Shown piece after piece: positions 37,576 to 46,337 of a stretch of 64,000 nt of DNA; position 1 is the first letter of the stretch, and every line of letters starts with the position of its first letter. The position numbers were made by a program, and so were the translations under genes. Where the stretch lies: contig JACAUB010000001.1 of assembly GCA_013390605.1 (NCBI GenBank), positions 4,375,516-4,439,515 of the forward strand. Reading direction: 5' to 3'. Under the pieces are notes generated by a model that saw only the letters and a program-made list of their open reading frames with translations, did no database searches and was not told the origin of the DNA. This DNA is from Bacteroidota bacterium (GTDB taxonomy: Bacteria; Bacteroidota; Bacteroidia; Bacteroidales; Cfx3-03).

Positions 37576-38035
37576 GCATCAATGAAACCCTGCCCTTGCG
37601 GTTATTACCCCCCCGGATACACCCTGTGTATGCTATCTGGAATCAGTGCAGAAGTATCTGAATAAGATATCCGGGGCCCTATTCAACCGGATTGACCTAC
37701 CTGTTGAAGTTGTTCTTGTTCCATTTAGTGAACTCACCAATAATAAGAATGGAGAGCAAAGCAAAGAGATCAGAAACCGTGTCATAACAACTCGTCATAT
37801 TCAGGAAGAACGATTTAAAGCTTTTTCAGGAACGCTCTGTAATGCATAAATAGCAGTAAACAAGTCAGAGAATTTTGCAAAATTAACGACAATGGCTTAT
37901 CGCTATTGAAGACAGCCATGCAGAAACTCGACCTCTCTGCCAGAGCCTATGATAAGATATTAAAGGTATCGAGAATTGCGGATCTGGATAATAGTGATTA
38001 TTTCAGACAAACAGGTTCTTCGTCAATTTAGGTGA
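37576..38035 (+). pseudogene. Decayed yifB/comM (Mg-chelatase-like ATPase) C-terminal fragment
   Basis: Pieces in different frames spell the end of a YifB/ComM protein. A-S-M-K-P-C-P-C-G-Y-Y begins near 37576, V-Q-K-Y-L-N-K-I-S-G-A-L-F starts at 37646, and R-H-I-Q-E-E-R-F-K comes later. L-L-K-T-A-M-Q-K-L-D-L and S-A-R-A-Y-D-K-I-L-K-V-S-R stand near 37905-37970. Frameshifts and stops break the reading frame, and the first two-thirds of the gene, with the Walker motifs, is absent. This marks an old insertion or deletion breakpoint beside the defence-like operon. Confidence 0.8.
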
Positions 38036-38235
38036 AGAAAAATTTGAAATATAAACTTTCAATTGCGTGATATGTATGGTTTTGCGCTCCTTAGAAGAAA
38101 AGTGAAACTACATCAATTTGTATGATCGTAAAATGATAAAAACAAGAAATCTAAAATGCAATGTATACATCTGATAATCTGACATAGAATTAATAATTAA
38201 AGCCGGTTAAACATCACCTAAATTGATGAAGAACC
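38014..38235. repeat. 24-bp inverted repeat pair plus diverged third copy
   Basis: The 24 bases at 38014-38037 are the reverse complement of 38212-38235 at 22 of 24 positions. A third copy in the direct orientation of the second lies at 38301-38324 (about 17 of 24), with matching flanks TTAAACATCACC and AGAACCC. The enclosed sequence has no supported gene. It may be the ends of a small degraded element. Confidence 0.45.
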
Positions 38236-38634
38236 CGTTTGCAGTGAAATACTCATAATAGCGTTGAAAAAAAACAAAAGGATGCAAGCGTCCGATTAAA
38301 CATCACCAAGTTTAACACAGAACCCATTTTCGATGTATTACTATTTTCCAAAATCACTGCATATTTGCTTTCTGGTAACATCAACCTCAAGGAATAATCA
38401 CGCGATGGAAAAACTATGTGTACAGCTAACCGATTCTGATACCATCTACCCAAGCACAGAACTTAAACTGATTTATAAATTAACGACAAATTATTGTACT
38501 AGAGGTCAGGAAGTCTGAAATATATGATGACAAATAACAAACAGAAAAATAACTTCATTACCATTGGTTAACACTCATTACAGGTATATTCTTACTAGCA
38601 TTTTTTATTGCAATAAAGCAATAGTTAAAAAAGT
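38236..38634. other. ORF-poor stretch downstream of the defence-like operon
   Basis: Apart from the diverged repeat at 38301-38324, nothing is recognised. Short frames here lack family features. No strong terminator for the leftward operon was seen. Confidence 0.5.
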
Positions 38635-40431
38635 TTATGATATAGATATAATTTTTTTTAAGACATTCTCAATTTGTTGATAGTCTTGATTAGATGTCGA
38701 GACCCAATACTTGATAAACATCTTATGCAAATTATTAATTGATTCTGCATTACTGTCGTCATAAAGCTTTAATGCAAGTAAAGCAAATTTATCTTTGTTA
38801 CAAGTTGCTTCATTTATGCTATTAAATTCGGAAGAATCATTACTAATAGAAAGTATTTGTTGTGCTTTTGTATCATCCCATATTATTTCTTCTGGAGTTC
38901 TACGCGGAAAATAAAATACATTATGTAAATAATAATCAAGATAGTTCTTCATTAATTGTAAAAGTTGTTCTTTATCTCCACCATTTCGCCCTCCATCTAC
39001 CGAGAACTTAATATCTTCATTTGTTTGCTCTTTAATTTTTGACGCAATGAAATTAATATTTAAATTATTAACAGAAAATGTTTGCCAATCATAATGGATG
39101 TCTATAATTTTCTGATCTCCATCAAAAATGACAAAATCATGTCTATTGTTATCTCGACAATAAACAGGTATGAATTCTTTTTTTAAAACACTTTCTCCTC
39201 CAGGATTAAATTTAATATTGAATAAATTTAATGATTCTTCCCCCATTCGTTTCAGAACAGCTTGAACTATTTCCTTAGCAAGTATATCCTCAACAATAAT
39301 ATTTTTCTTATTGTCTAAGGGAAGTTCAATATGATAAAAAGCTTCTTCGGGTGTAAGATTTTCTTTAATAATAAAACGCCCATTTTTTGGATTCTGAATA
39401 AACACTTTAATGGATTCTTTAGGTAAATCTTTAACTAAAGATGGAGAGTGAGTACAAATCACGATTTGATGTTTTCTTAGCTTAATTTGTTCTAACAGGA
39501 AATGCTTCAGTCTACTTTGAGCCCCTGGATGAAGTGAAACTTCAGGTTCATCCAAAAGTATTAAAGAATAATCTTCTGAATCGAGAACAAGAAGAACTAA
39601 TCGAACAACAGCAACTTCACCACTACCAGCAAAGGCTTCAGAATATTTGGCATGTACTGTTTTAAAAAACACAGAATATCCATCATTTCTATAAAATTTA
39701 TGTTCAAGATATTTTCCTTCGAGATACTCCTTGCCAAGAATATATGAAATCCACTTTAACTCTTCAATAGATAGCAATCTAAGAGGTTTATGCACAGCAC
39801 CTGCTCTATTGTCAATTCTTTTAACTGTTTGCGAAAGGACTTTGTTTAATGATGTCGACTTTCTTCTAATAAACTCTTGTTTGTTTCTGGAACTAAGCTT
39901 ATCCGTATCACCATAATAATAATACTTATCAAATGCACTAAGTTCTGAACGAAAATCAATATAAATAACCTTTTTTTCTATCGGCTTGTCCCTATCATTT
40001 TTTCCTGCTCTTTTTTGCATTCCAGCCCAAACTAATGGACGACTTGTTTCCCAATAATTCGGGTCTTCTTTTCTTTTTATTCTTGCTTTGATTACTTGCC
40101 TTTCCTTTCCGTTATCATCAATAAACGAATACCAAAATGAGTGTCGTTTCTTTTGGTCATCATAATATTCAATAGGATCCACTTTTGTATCAAACCAGAA
40201 AGTAAATGGTGTGTAATTTTCTGGCGCACCGTAAAGGGCATGCAAACAAGAACTTTTTCCACACCCATTTTGTCCAATAAATACAGTAAGAGGAAAATCA
40301 AAATTAATTAGCGAATCAAATTCCAAATTCCGATAAAAGGGAAATCGGATAAAATCAATATACTTTTTAAAGTTTGAGGTTGATTTTATCTTTGTAATTG
40401 CTTCTATCGTACTATTCAAGTTGATATTCAT
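38635..40431 (-). CDS. SMC/OLD-type AAA ATPase with TOPRIM-like C-terminal region
   Basis: The 598-residue protein has Walker A G-Q-N-G-C-G-K-S-S (53-61). An ABC-type signature-like A-G-S-G-E-V-A follows, then Walker B L-I-L-L-D-E-P-E-V-S-L-H-P (about 290-300) and a switch His in V-I-C-T-H-S-P-S. After residue 380, I-I-V-E-D-I-L-A-K-E and, near 437, V-I-F-D-G-D-Q resemble the Glu and D-x-D motifs of a TOPRIM domain, as in OLD nucleases, although VED replaces the common VEG. A DNA-cleaving effector is my best guess. It is last in the four-gene operon, nine bases after the receiver-like gene. Confidence 0.7.
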   Translation of the reverse strand: MNINLNSTIEAITKIKSTSNFKKYIDFIRFPFYRNLEFDSLINFDFPLTVFIGQNGCGKSSCLHALYGAPENYTPFTFWFDTKVDPIEYYDDQKKRHSFWYSFIDDNGKERQVIKARIKRKEDPNYWETSRPLVWAGMQKRAGKNDRDKPIEKKVIYIDFRSELSAFDKYYYYGDTDKLSSRNKQEFIRRKSTSLNKVLSQTVKRIDNRAGAVHKPLRLLSIEELKWISYILGKEYLEGKYLEHKFYRNDGYSVFFKTVHAKYSEAFAGSGEVAVVRLVLLVLDSEDYSLILLDEPEVSLHPGAQSRLKHFLLEQIKLRKHQIVICTHSPSLVKDLPKESIKVFIQNPKNGRFIIKENLTPEEAFYHIELPLDNKKNIIVEDILAKEIVQAVLKRMGEESLNLFNIKFNPGGESVLKKEFIPVYCRDNNRHDFVIFDGDQKIIDIHYDWQTFSVNNLNINFIASKIKEQTNEDIKFSVDGGRNGGDKEQLLQLMKNYLDYYLHNVFYFPRRTPEEIIWDDTKAQQILSISNDSSEFNSINEATCNKDKFALLALKLYDDSNAESINNLHKMFIKYWVSTSNQDYQQIENVLKKIISIS

Positions 40432-40440
40432 AATTTGTCA

Positions 40441-42063
40441 TTAGGATAATCTCAGAAATTCAGACTCATCAAGACCAACCCGAGCAAGTGCAGCTGAGAA
40501 TTCATTTACAATTCTTTGCGCATGATTTGATTTTAGATCACAGAACCATTTAAATCTAGTACCACATTTTGATACGAACTCTTGATTATTTGCTTGTACA
40601 AACCCATCCTTATTTTCTTTAAATATATATGTTCTCAAATAATGAGAATTTAGTTTTGGTTCTAATTTAATATAAGAATTTTCATCAGCTTTCACAATTA
40701 TCTTAGTTTTCTTTGGCTTAGAGTTTTCTAATTCAAGAAATATAAAGCTTCTTTCTTCATCTGAGGAGAGTCTTGAACTATCACAAGGCTGCTGAATACA
40801 TAATAAGTAATTATCTTTTGAAGGACTTTCAGATTTATATTTCAGGACGCAACCCAATGATAAAATTGGTATAAATTTATCACCAAGAAAATTCTTATTT
40901 TGGTGACTCAAAACAGCAAATTCTTCATTTAAATTTTTACTATTATTATGCTCTGGCGTAAAATAATTAATCGGATCAGTTAACATAATATTTTTTTCTG
41001 CTTTACCTAATTGTCCTGAAGCTCCACTACGTTGAATAATAATTTCTGTTATCTTCTCAGAACCATCTTTTAACCATTCTTTCCTATCAGAATTTGATAT
41101 TTTCAAAACCTTTCCATTAACTTTAATATCTTTTCCCTTAAAATCTTGTATAGAGTCCATCCACTTAGAAATACATTCTTCACCACATGATTTAGACAAA
41201 TGAGAACTTTGAACTAGATTTAAAATAGAGCTCATTATCATTTCCTTTAAAAGATCTTCTGATGACTCTGGCAATACATCTGATTTTTTGTTCGCAAGAA
41301 GTGCTCTATTTGAAAGATAAGCAGGATCTAAATCCTTATGAAATACTCCGAGCAATTTATTTGTATTTTCTCTAATAACTGTAACCGCATTTAAAGCAGT
41401 GTTTGAGACTAGACCGGAGGTCATTTCTGCAAATTCTTCAATAATTCTAGCTGGTAGTGTATTTGGATTACCTTTGTGAATAAATACTATTTTTGTGTGA
41501 CCTGATGAAATTGAATTATCAGTTATAATAGTTTTCGCATTACCAAATAAGGGTTTAATCGTATTTTCTATAATATTATCAGACCATTGTTGTTTTGGGG
41601 TACTTGTGTAAATCACTATTAGTCTCAGAGAAAGCTCTTTATCTGTCTTTATCATATATTCTATAAATTCACAGGCCTCGGTACCTTCATTTTCTCCTGA
41701 ATTCATATTCCAATCTAAGATAGCAACATCAGACTTTAGAAGTATATTTTTATATGCTTGCGTACTTTCCTTGTTATATTCACACAAAGAGCAATGTATA
41801 CCTTCATTTGTGAAAACATCCATAAATTCTTTTGGGTCAATTTCTAAATCTTGTTCTGCTGTTTTCGTTATGGCTTCGATAGAAGAAGTATTCGTAGTAG
41901 AAGGCAATTTATTTTGTTTTGGAGATGTTGCTCGAGAGGGAGTTATAACAGTAGTTGGGTCACTTGATTTAGTTTGTTCCTTAGTGAAAATTTTATCATC
42001 AATAAACGCAACTGAGCCTAAAAAGTTTTTAACAACATTTTCTGAATATTCTTTAAATTCCAT
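40441..42063 (-). CDS. Receiver-like (REC) domain protein with unknown C-terminal region
   Basis: The 540-residue protein has elements of a response-regulator receiver: an acidic pair I-D-D (22-23), a strand ending L-D-W with Asp117 as possible phosphate acceptor, and I-V-I-Y-T-S-T (about 149-155) with the switch Thr/Ser. About 50 low-complexity residues rich in T, S, P, K and Q separate the first strand from the rest, which would hide the domain from quick searches. Residues after about 220 match nothing I know. The gene is 3 bases after the kinase-like gene and 9 bases before the ATPase gene, so it may pass a phosphorylation signal between them. Confidence 0.5.
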   Translation of the reverse strand: MEFKEYSENVVKNFLGSVAFIDDKIFTKEQTKSSDPTTVITPSRATSPKQNKLPSTTNTSSIEAITKTAEQDLEIDPKEFMDVFTNEGIHCSLCEYNKESTQAYKNILLKSDVAILDWNMNSGENEGTEACEFIEYMIKTDKELSLRLIVIYTSTPKQQWSDNIIENTIKPLFGNAKTIITDNSISSGHTKIVFIHKGNPNTLPARIIEEFAEMTSGLVSNTALNAVTVIRENTNKLLGVFHKDLDPAYLSNRALLANKKSDVLPESSEDLLKEMIMSSILNLVQSSHLSKSCGEECISKWMDSIQDFKGKDIKVNGKVLKISNSDRKEWLKDGSEKITEIIIQRSGASGQLGKAEKNIMLTDPINYFTPEHNNSKNLNEEFAVLSHQNKNFLGDKFIPILSLGCVLKYKSESPSKDNYLLCIQQPCDSSRLSSDEERSFIFLELENSKPKKTKIIVKADENSYIKLEPKLNSHYLRTYIFKENKDGFVQANNQEFVSKCGTRFKWFCDLKSNHAQRIVNEFSAALARVGLDESEFLRLS

Positions 42064-42066
42064 GAC

Positions 42067-45039
42067 TTACTCCTCCATTTTAAAAATCCTAAATGTAACT
42101 CCTTCACCTAGCCTTGGTTCAATCAAGTCTATATCATATCCTACTTTGTTTAGTACTTCCTTGGAGATGTATAAACCCATACCTCGCCCCATTGGTTTTC
42201 GAGTAAATCCAAGTTCAAAAATTCTTTTCCAATCTCTAATATCAATATCAGGGCCATTATTGGAAAGATAAATACCATTTTCATCAGCATCTAATATCAC
42301 TTTATGAGGTAACGGTTGGTCTTTTAGCCAAAAAATGGCATTATCCACAATATTCACAAATACAGGATAGAAAGTAGATGGAAATCCAATAATTATATTT
42401 TTTGAAAAAGCTAGTGTTTTTATAAAAGAGATATTGTGTCTTTGCTCGCCAATTCGAGCATAAAAAACTTCTTTAACAAATTCAAAAATATCTGAGCCAT
42501 ATATTTCTACCTTTTTGCGATAAAGCCTACGACTTAGTGGCTGAAATAAAGTTAAATAATTATCAAGATGCTCAAAGTTAGTACTGAGCATATTAAAAAT
42601 CCCATCAAGACCTTCATTAACATCTGCCCATGCTTTAAGTTTTCGAATTTGGGTCTTAATTGTTTGAGTTGTATGGTTAAACTCATGTTGAATTGCACTA
42701 ACAGCAAGACCAAGTTGGCTTAGTTCTAAATCAGCATCGACTTTTGCTCTTAAAGTTTCTAATTCTTCTGCCATGCTTTCTGTTAAATCAGTACTTGTAT
42801 AATCTTTTGAAACAGAAATATTATTTAATTGACTTCTCAGATCCTCAAGCTTTTCTTTTAAAGCATCAGCTTCATTAATTAAAATGGATTCCAAGCGAGT
42901 TCTTTCTTCCACTAACCCATGATCATCTAGCTTATACGGTTCTATCCTTGCTAATTCAGCTTTAATAGATCGGATTTTATCCTCGTATTCCTTAAACATA
43001 GTTTTAGCCAAATCAACAACATCTTGATTTATTTTATTTACTGTCGCCTGTGTTTCTTTAACCTCTCTTGATGTCTTTGTTTGATACTCTTTAATCGTTT
43101 GTTCAATTGAAGATTCAAGACGTCTCCGACGAGAAACTTTTACAATCATGTTGTTTGAATAATCGTTAAGCAGACTATTCAATTTAATATCAAAATGATA
43201 AAAAATATTCTGACTTAATTTATCGTATTCATTTAAATAGAAATCATAATCTTCCAGTTGCTTCTTACCAAGTGCAATCCCCTTAGGTTTTGTTACCTTG
43301 AAAATATTTTTAATCGAGTCTAGTTCTTGTTTTGAACAATTCTCAATATTAAGAAACTCGGTTGTTGCAGAATCATTATCTCTGATTTGACTACAAATTT
43401 GTAGTTGAGAACTTGTTCTATTATACAACGACTCTGTTAATTCCTTTGCTAACCCAGACTTAATATTATCGAAAAACGCATTTAAATCTTTTGAGAATTT
43501 TTCTTTTTTCCCTTTAGCTTTTTTCTCATAAGCTTCTTTGGCTCTGTATTTTCTTTTTATCTCTTCTCGTGTACTTTCAAAAAACTCAGCTTTAATTCCA
43601 CCACCTTTTCTTTGACTTCTAAAGAAATCAGAAGCTATTTGAACAAAGAAATTTTCTAAAATACTTTTAAACTCTCTATAAGATTTATTTTCTCGTAAGC
43701 CTTCTCTACCTGCTTTTTCAATAAGATTTGGGTTTTTTTCTTTAGAAATTTCGATTACACCATACATTCTTCTATAAGAAAAGAAATAATAATCGGCTCC
43801 TTTATTCCTTCTTAATTCAAGATCAAGAAAGTCGTAACTATTATCGCCATATGGCAACACTCTTATGCCATCTTTGTACAAATACAAACCCGATATTTTA
43901 TCTAACTTATTACTAATTCTTTGAAATTCTGATAGTTCTAAAATAGAATCAGAAGCATTACCTTGAATATAGGCCAAATTAATTTGAAAAGGCCCACATT
44001 GTGTAGGAAGACCTTTATTTTCAGACCAAGGTACAATGTGATTTTCAAATTTTTCCCCATAAACAGTTATATCACCTATAAATTGACCATAATCATCAAA
44101 AGCACCTGCAATATGGTGATCAGCATTAAGAAATTCGGCTGGAGTCCAAAATTCATTATCTGCGATCAGGTCATCAAAATATTCTTCAGTCTTATGATCT
44201 CTAAAACTAGCCTTTATTGCTGGTTCTTTATGATTCGGAACCATCGTATTAGTAAATCCAACTAATGTTTTGATTAAAGGAGAGGCTTTATCTCCTGCAG
44301 TTCTATTTCCATCAATTAAGTTTGCAAGAATATCATCTGCAGGGCATATAAGGAAATGAGTACCAAACCCATTTCCCTCTAAGGAAGGATATCCCAAATA
44401 GCCGTAAACCTCTTGAATGTCAAACTTAAATTTATTGAGATGTTGAATAAGTTCATTTTTCTCTTCAATACCTAAATAGCCTTCTTCTTCGATACTATAA
44501 ATATTTTCACGAACTTCATCTATTAATGAGTCAATATCTAATTTTGTAGGAAGGCTCCCATTTCCAAATTCTCGTAATGGAATGGTGACATGATTTAGAT
44601 TAATACCAGGAATCTCAAAGAGTTTCCAGAAGACAAATGCAACGACTAAATTGTGAAGTCCGTCTTCTCGTTTTGCTCTTGTCAAAACTAAAACATGATT
44701 TCCAATTGAAGCAATAGCAAGACGTCCAATACCCTTTTCTCCCATAATTGGGCGAGGAGTTTTATTTAAATCAGTTGGAGGTAGTGATGATTTCTTATTA
44801 AACAATTTACTCTCAGTTCCTAAAGTGAGCCATCTATTTTCAAAATCATTGCGAGTCATACCTAAACCGTCATCTCTTAATACGAAAAGCCCATCGGTTC
44901 TAAAATAATCAACGATTACATTATCTGCATAAGCATCATGAGCATTCTTGAAAAGCTCTGTAATTGCAGTTGGTATACCTGCAATTTGTTGTCTCCCAAG
45001 CATATCTAAAGCTCTAGCCCTTGCTATAAATTTAGCCAT
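42067..45039 (-). CDS. Dual GHKL ATPase: MORC/Hsp90-like head, coiled coil, histidine-kinase-like tail
   Basis: The 990-residue protein starts with a GHKL ATPase of MutL/MORC/Hsp90 style: N-box E28-L-F-K-N-A-H-D-A, D-D-G-L-G-M (56-61) and G-E-K-G-I-G-R (100-106). Lys/Glu-rich helical segments fill about 480-780. Near the end are a DHp-like helix with Q-H-E-F-N-H (His785), then N-I-V-D-N-A near 896 and G-R-G-M-G-L-Y-I-S-K near 952, a sensor-kinase HATPase domain. No membrane segment is seen. It overlaps the methyltransferase gene by 16 bases. It probably senses DNA or infection in the cytoplasm and signals to the receiver-like protein. Confidence 0.7.
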   Translation of the reverse strand: MAKFIARARALDMLGRQQIAGIPTAITELFKNAHDAYADNVIVDYFRTDGLFVLRDDGLGMTRNDFENRWLTLGTESKLFNKKSSLPPTDLNKTPRPIMGEKGIGRLAIASIGNHVLVLTRAKREDGLHNLVVAFVFWKLFEIPGINLNHVTIPLREFGNGSLPTKLDIDSLIDEVRENIYSIEEEGYLGIEEKNELIQHLNKFKFDIQEVYGYLGYPSLEGNGFGTHFLICPADDILANLIDGNRTAGDKASPLIKTLVGFTNTMVPNHKEPAIKASFRDHKTEEYFDDLIADNEFWTPAEFLNADHHIAGAFDDYGQFIGDITVYGEKFENHIVPWSENKGLPTQCGPFQINLAYIQGNASDSILELSEFQRISNKLDKISGLYLYKDGIRVLPYGDNSYDFLDLELRRNKGADYYFFSYRRMYGVIEISKEKNPNLIEKAGREGLRENKSYREFKSILENFFVQIASDFFRSQRKGGGIKAEFFESTREEIKRKYRAKEAYEKKAKGKKEKFSKDLNAFFDNIKSGLAKELTESLYNRTSSQLQICSQIRDNDSATTEFLNIENCSKQELDSIKNIFKVTKPKGIALGKKQLEDYDFYLNEYDKLSQNIFYHFDIKLNSLLNDYSNNMIVKVSRRRRLESSIEQTIKEYQTKTSREVKETQATVNKINQDVVDLAKTMFKEYEDKIRSIKAELARIEPYKLDDHGLVEERTRLESILINEADALKEKLEDLRSQLNNISVSKDYTSTDLTESMAEELETLRAKVDADLELSQLGLAVSAIQHEFNHTTQTIKTQIRKLKAWADVNEGLDGIFNMLSTNFEHLDNYLTLFQPLSRRLYRKKVEIYGSDIFEFVKEVFYARIGEQRHNISFIKTLAFSKNIIIGFPSTFYPVFVNIVDNAIFWLKDQPLPHKVILDADENGIYLSNNGPDIDIRDWKRIFELGFTRKPMGRGMGLYISKEVLNKVGYDIDLIEPRLGEGVTFRIFKMEE

Positions 45040-46106
45040 TTTTTCCAGTGATTTTTAAGTGTTGAACCAATCGCCTCCGCGAGTTTTGGGGGGACTGCGT
45101 TACCAATCATTGTAGCTATAACTCCTTGATTAGTTGAGTAGAAATGATAGTCCAATGGAAACGATTGAAGTGTAGCACCTTCCCTTAGTGATAGACCTCT
45201 GTTTTGTTCAGGATGAGAATATCTGCCTGTACTAGTATAAATAAACCTCGTTGTTATAGTTGGAGCAGGTCGATCCCAGTATAAACGACCATAAACATCA
45301 GAGTGTCCATCATGATTCTTATAGCATTCTAACTGAAGTCTCTTATTATTTTTCCACGAAAATCGATTACCTCCATTTATAGGTGTGCTTCTCATTCTTT
45401 CTAAATTCAGGTCAGAAAGTCTTGCAACTGAATGTTGTAAAATTGAATTATCTTTATAGCCATTTACGACCTGCGGAAACTTTTCATAATCTCCTATAGC
45501 TTGTTTAACCGTAATAATAGAGCTCTTATCTTGCTTTTGAGGAGGAAGAGTTATGTTGTCTAGCAAACGAGTTGCTATAAGGATAAATCTTCTTCTATTT
45601 TGTGGAACACCGAAGTACTTTGCATTTAATGTATTCTGAGTAAAACAATAGCCCATCTCTTTTAAAGATTTCTTAAACCTTGATAATGGACTTCCAGCTT
45701 TTGTTTCTAGACCTGGAACATTTTCTATGAATACAAAACCCGGTTTGTAATAAACAACAAAATCTTTGAAATCTTCTAATAACAAACGGCTACCTTCTGA
45801 TTTTTTCTTATCTGATTTAATGTTCGAATAATATTGACATGGGCTACACCCCACAAATATTAAGTCATCATCCTTTCTTTTTAAAGGCAAAAGGTTAGCT
45901 AATTCTCTGGGTTCCAAATTGGATACATCTTCATTAATAAAGATTGCTTTATTATTTTCTTCGTAAGTTCTTTTAAACTTGGGATCAATGTCAATTCCTC
46001 CAAGCACTTTAATTCCAATTTGACTGAAACCACAGCTCACTCCCCCTGCTCCACAAAAGAAGTCCACTGCTTTTAATTCTCTCTTTTTCAGCCTTTTGTC
46101 TATCAT
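45024..46106 (-). CDS. C5-cytosine DNA methyltransferase
   Basis: The 360-residue protein has all main motifs: I D-F-F-C-G-A-G-G (15-22), IV G-C-S-P-C-Q with catalytic Cys90, VI E128-N-V, VIII Q-N-R-R-R-F, and X near the end as G-N-A-V-P-P-K. The target-recognition region lies between VIII and X. It transfers methyl from SAM to carbon 5 of cytosine at a specific site, so host DNA would be marked as self. The recognition sequence cannot be read from this. It is first in the four-gene operon. Confidence 0.92.
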   Translation of the reverse strand: MIDKRLKKRELKAVDFFCGAGGVSCGFSQIGIKVLGGIDIDPKFKRTYEENNKAIFINEDVSNLEPRELANLLPLKRKDDDLIFVGCSPCQYYSNIKSDKKKSEGSRLLLEDFKDFVVYYKPGFVFIENVPGLETKAGSPLSRFKKSLKEMGYCFTQNTLNAKYFGVPQNRRRFILIATRLLDNITLPPQKQDKSSIITVKQAIGDYEKFPQVVNGYKDNSILQHSVARLSDLNLERMRSTPINGGNRFSWKNNKRLQLECYKNHDGHSDVYGRLYWDRPAPTITTRFIYTSTGRYSHPEQNRGLSLREGATLQSFPLDYHFYSTNQGVIATMIGNAVPPKLAEAIGSTLKNHWKKWLNL

Positions 46107-46177
46107 GTTTAAAAATAAATGCGGAGTAATTTACGTAGTTTAATCTAAAAAATTAAGATTGCTTTTAATATAACTTA

Positions 46178-46210
46178 CAAATATAAATTATTATAAGGAA
46201 TAAAATCAAA
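46178..46210 (-). promoter_or_regulatory. Promoter of the defence-like operon
   Basis: On the minus strand a TTTG (46207-46210) lies 21 bases before TATATTTG (46178-46185), the Bacteroidota -33/-7 pair. The leader to the methyltransferase ATG is about 65 bases. Confidence 0.5.
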
Positions 46211-46337
46211 TATCCAAGCACTTTTCGAAGATATTAAATAAAATATCACTACTGAACGACTAAAATAAATAAGGGGTTACTCCCTTGCAGTTTCGCCCCC
46301 ATGTTGTAGTTTTGGTTTACGACAACAAAAACATAAC

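Noticed and set aside
41771..42271. Plus-strand open frame of 166 codons across the receiver-like/GHKL gene junction
   Set aside because: It is a shadow of two well-supported minus-strand genes and has no promoter or family features.
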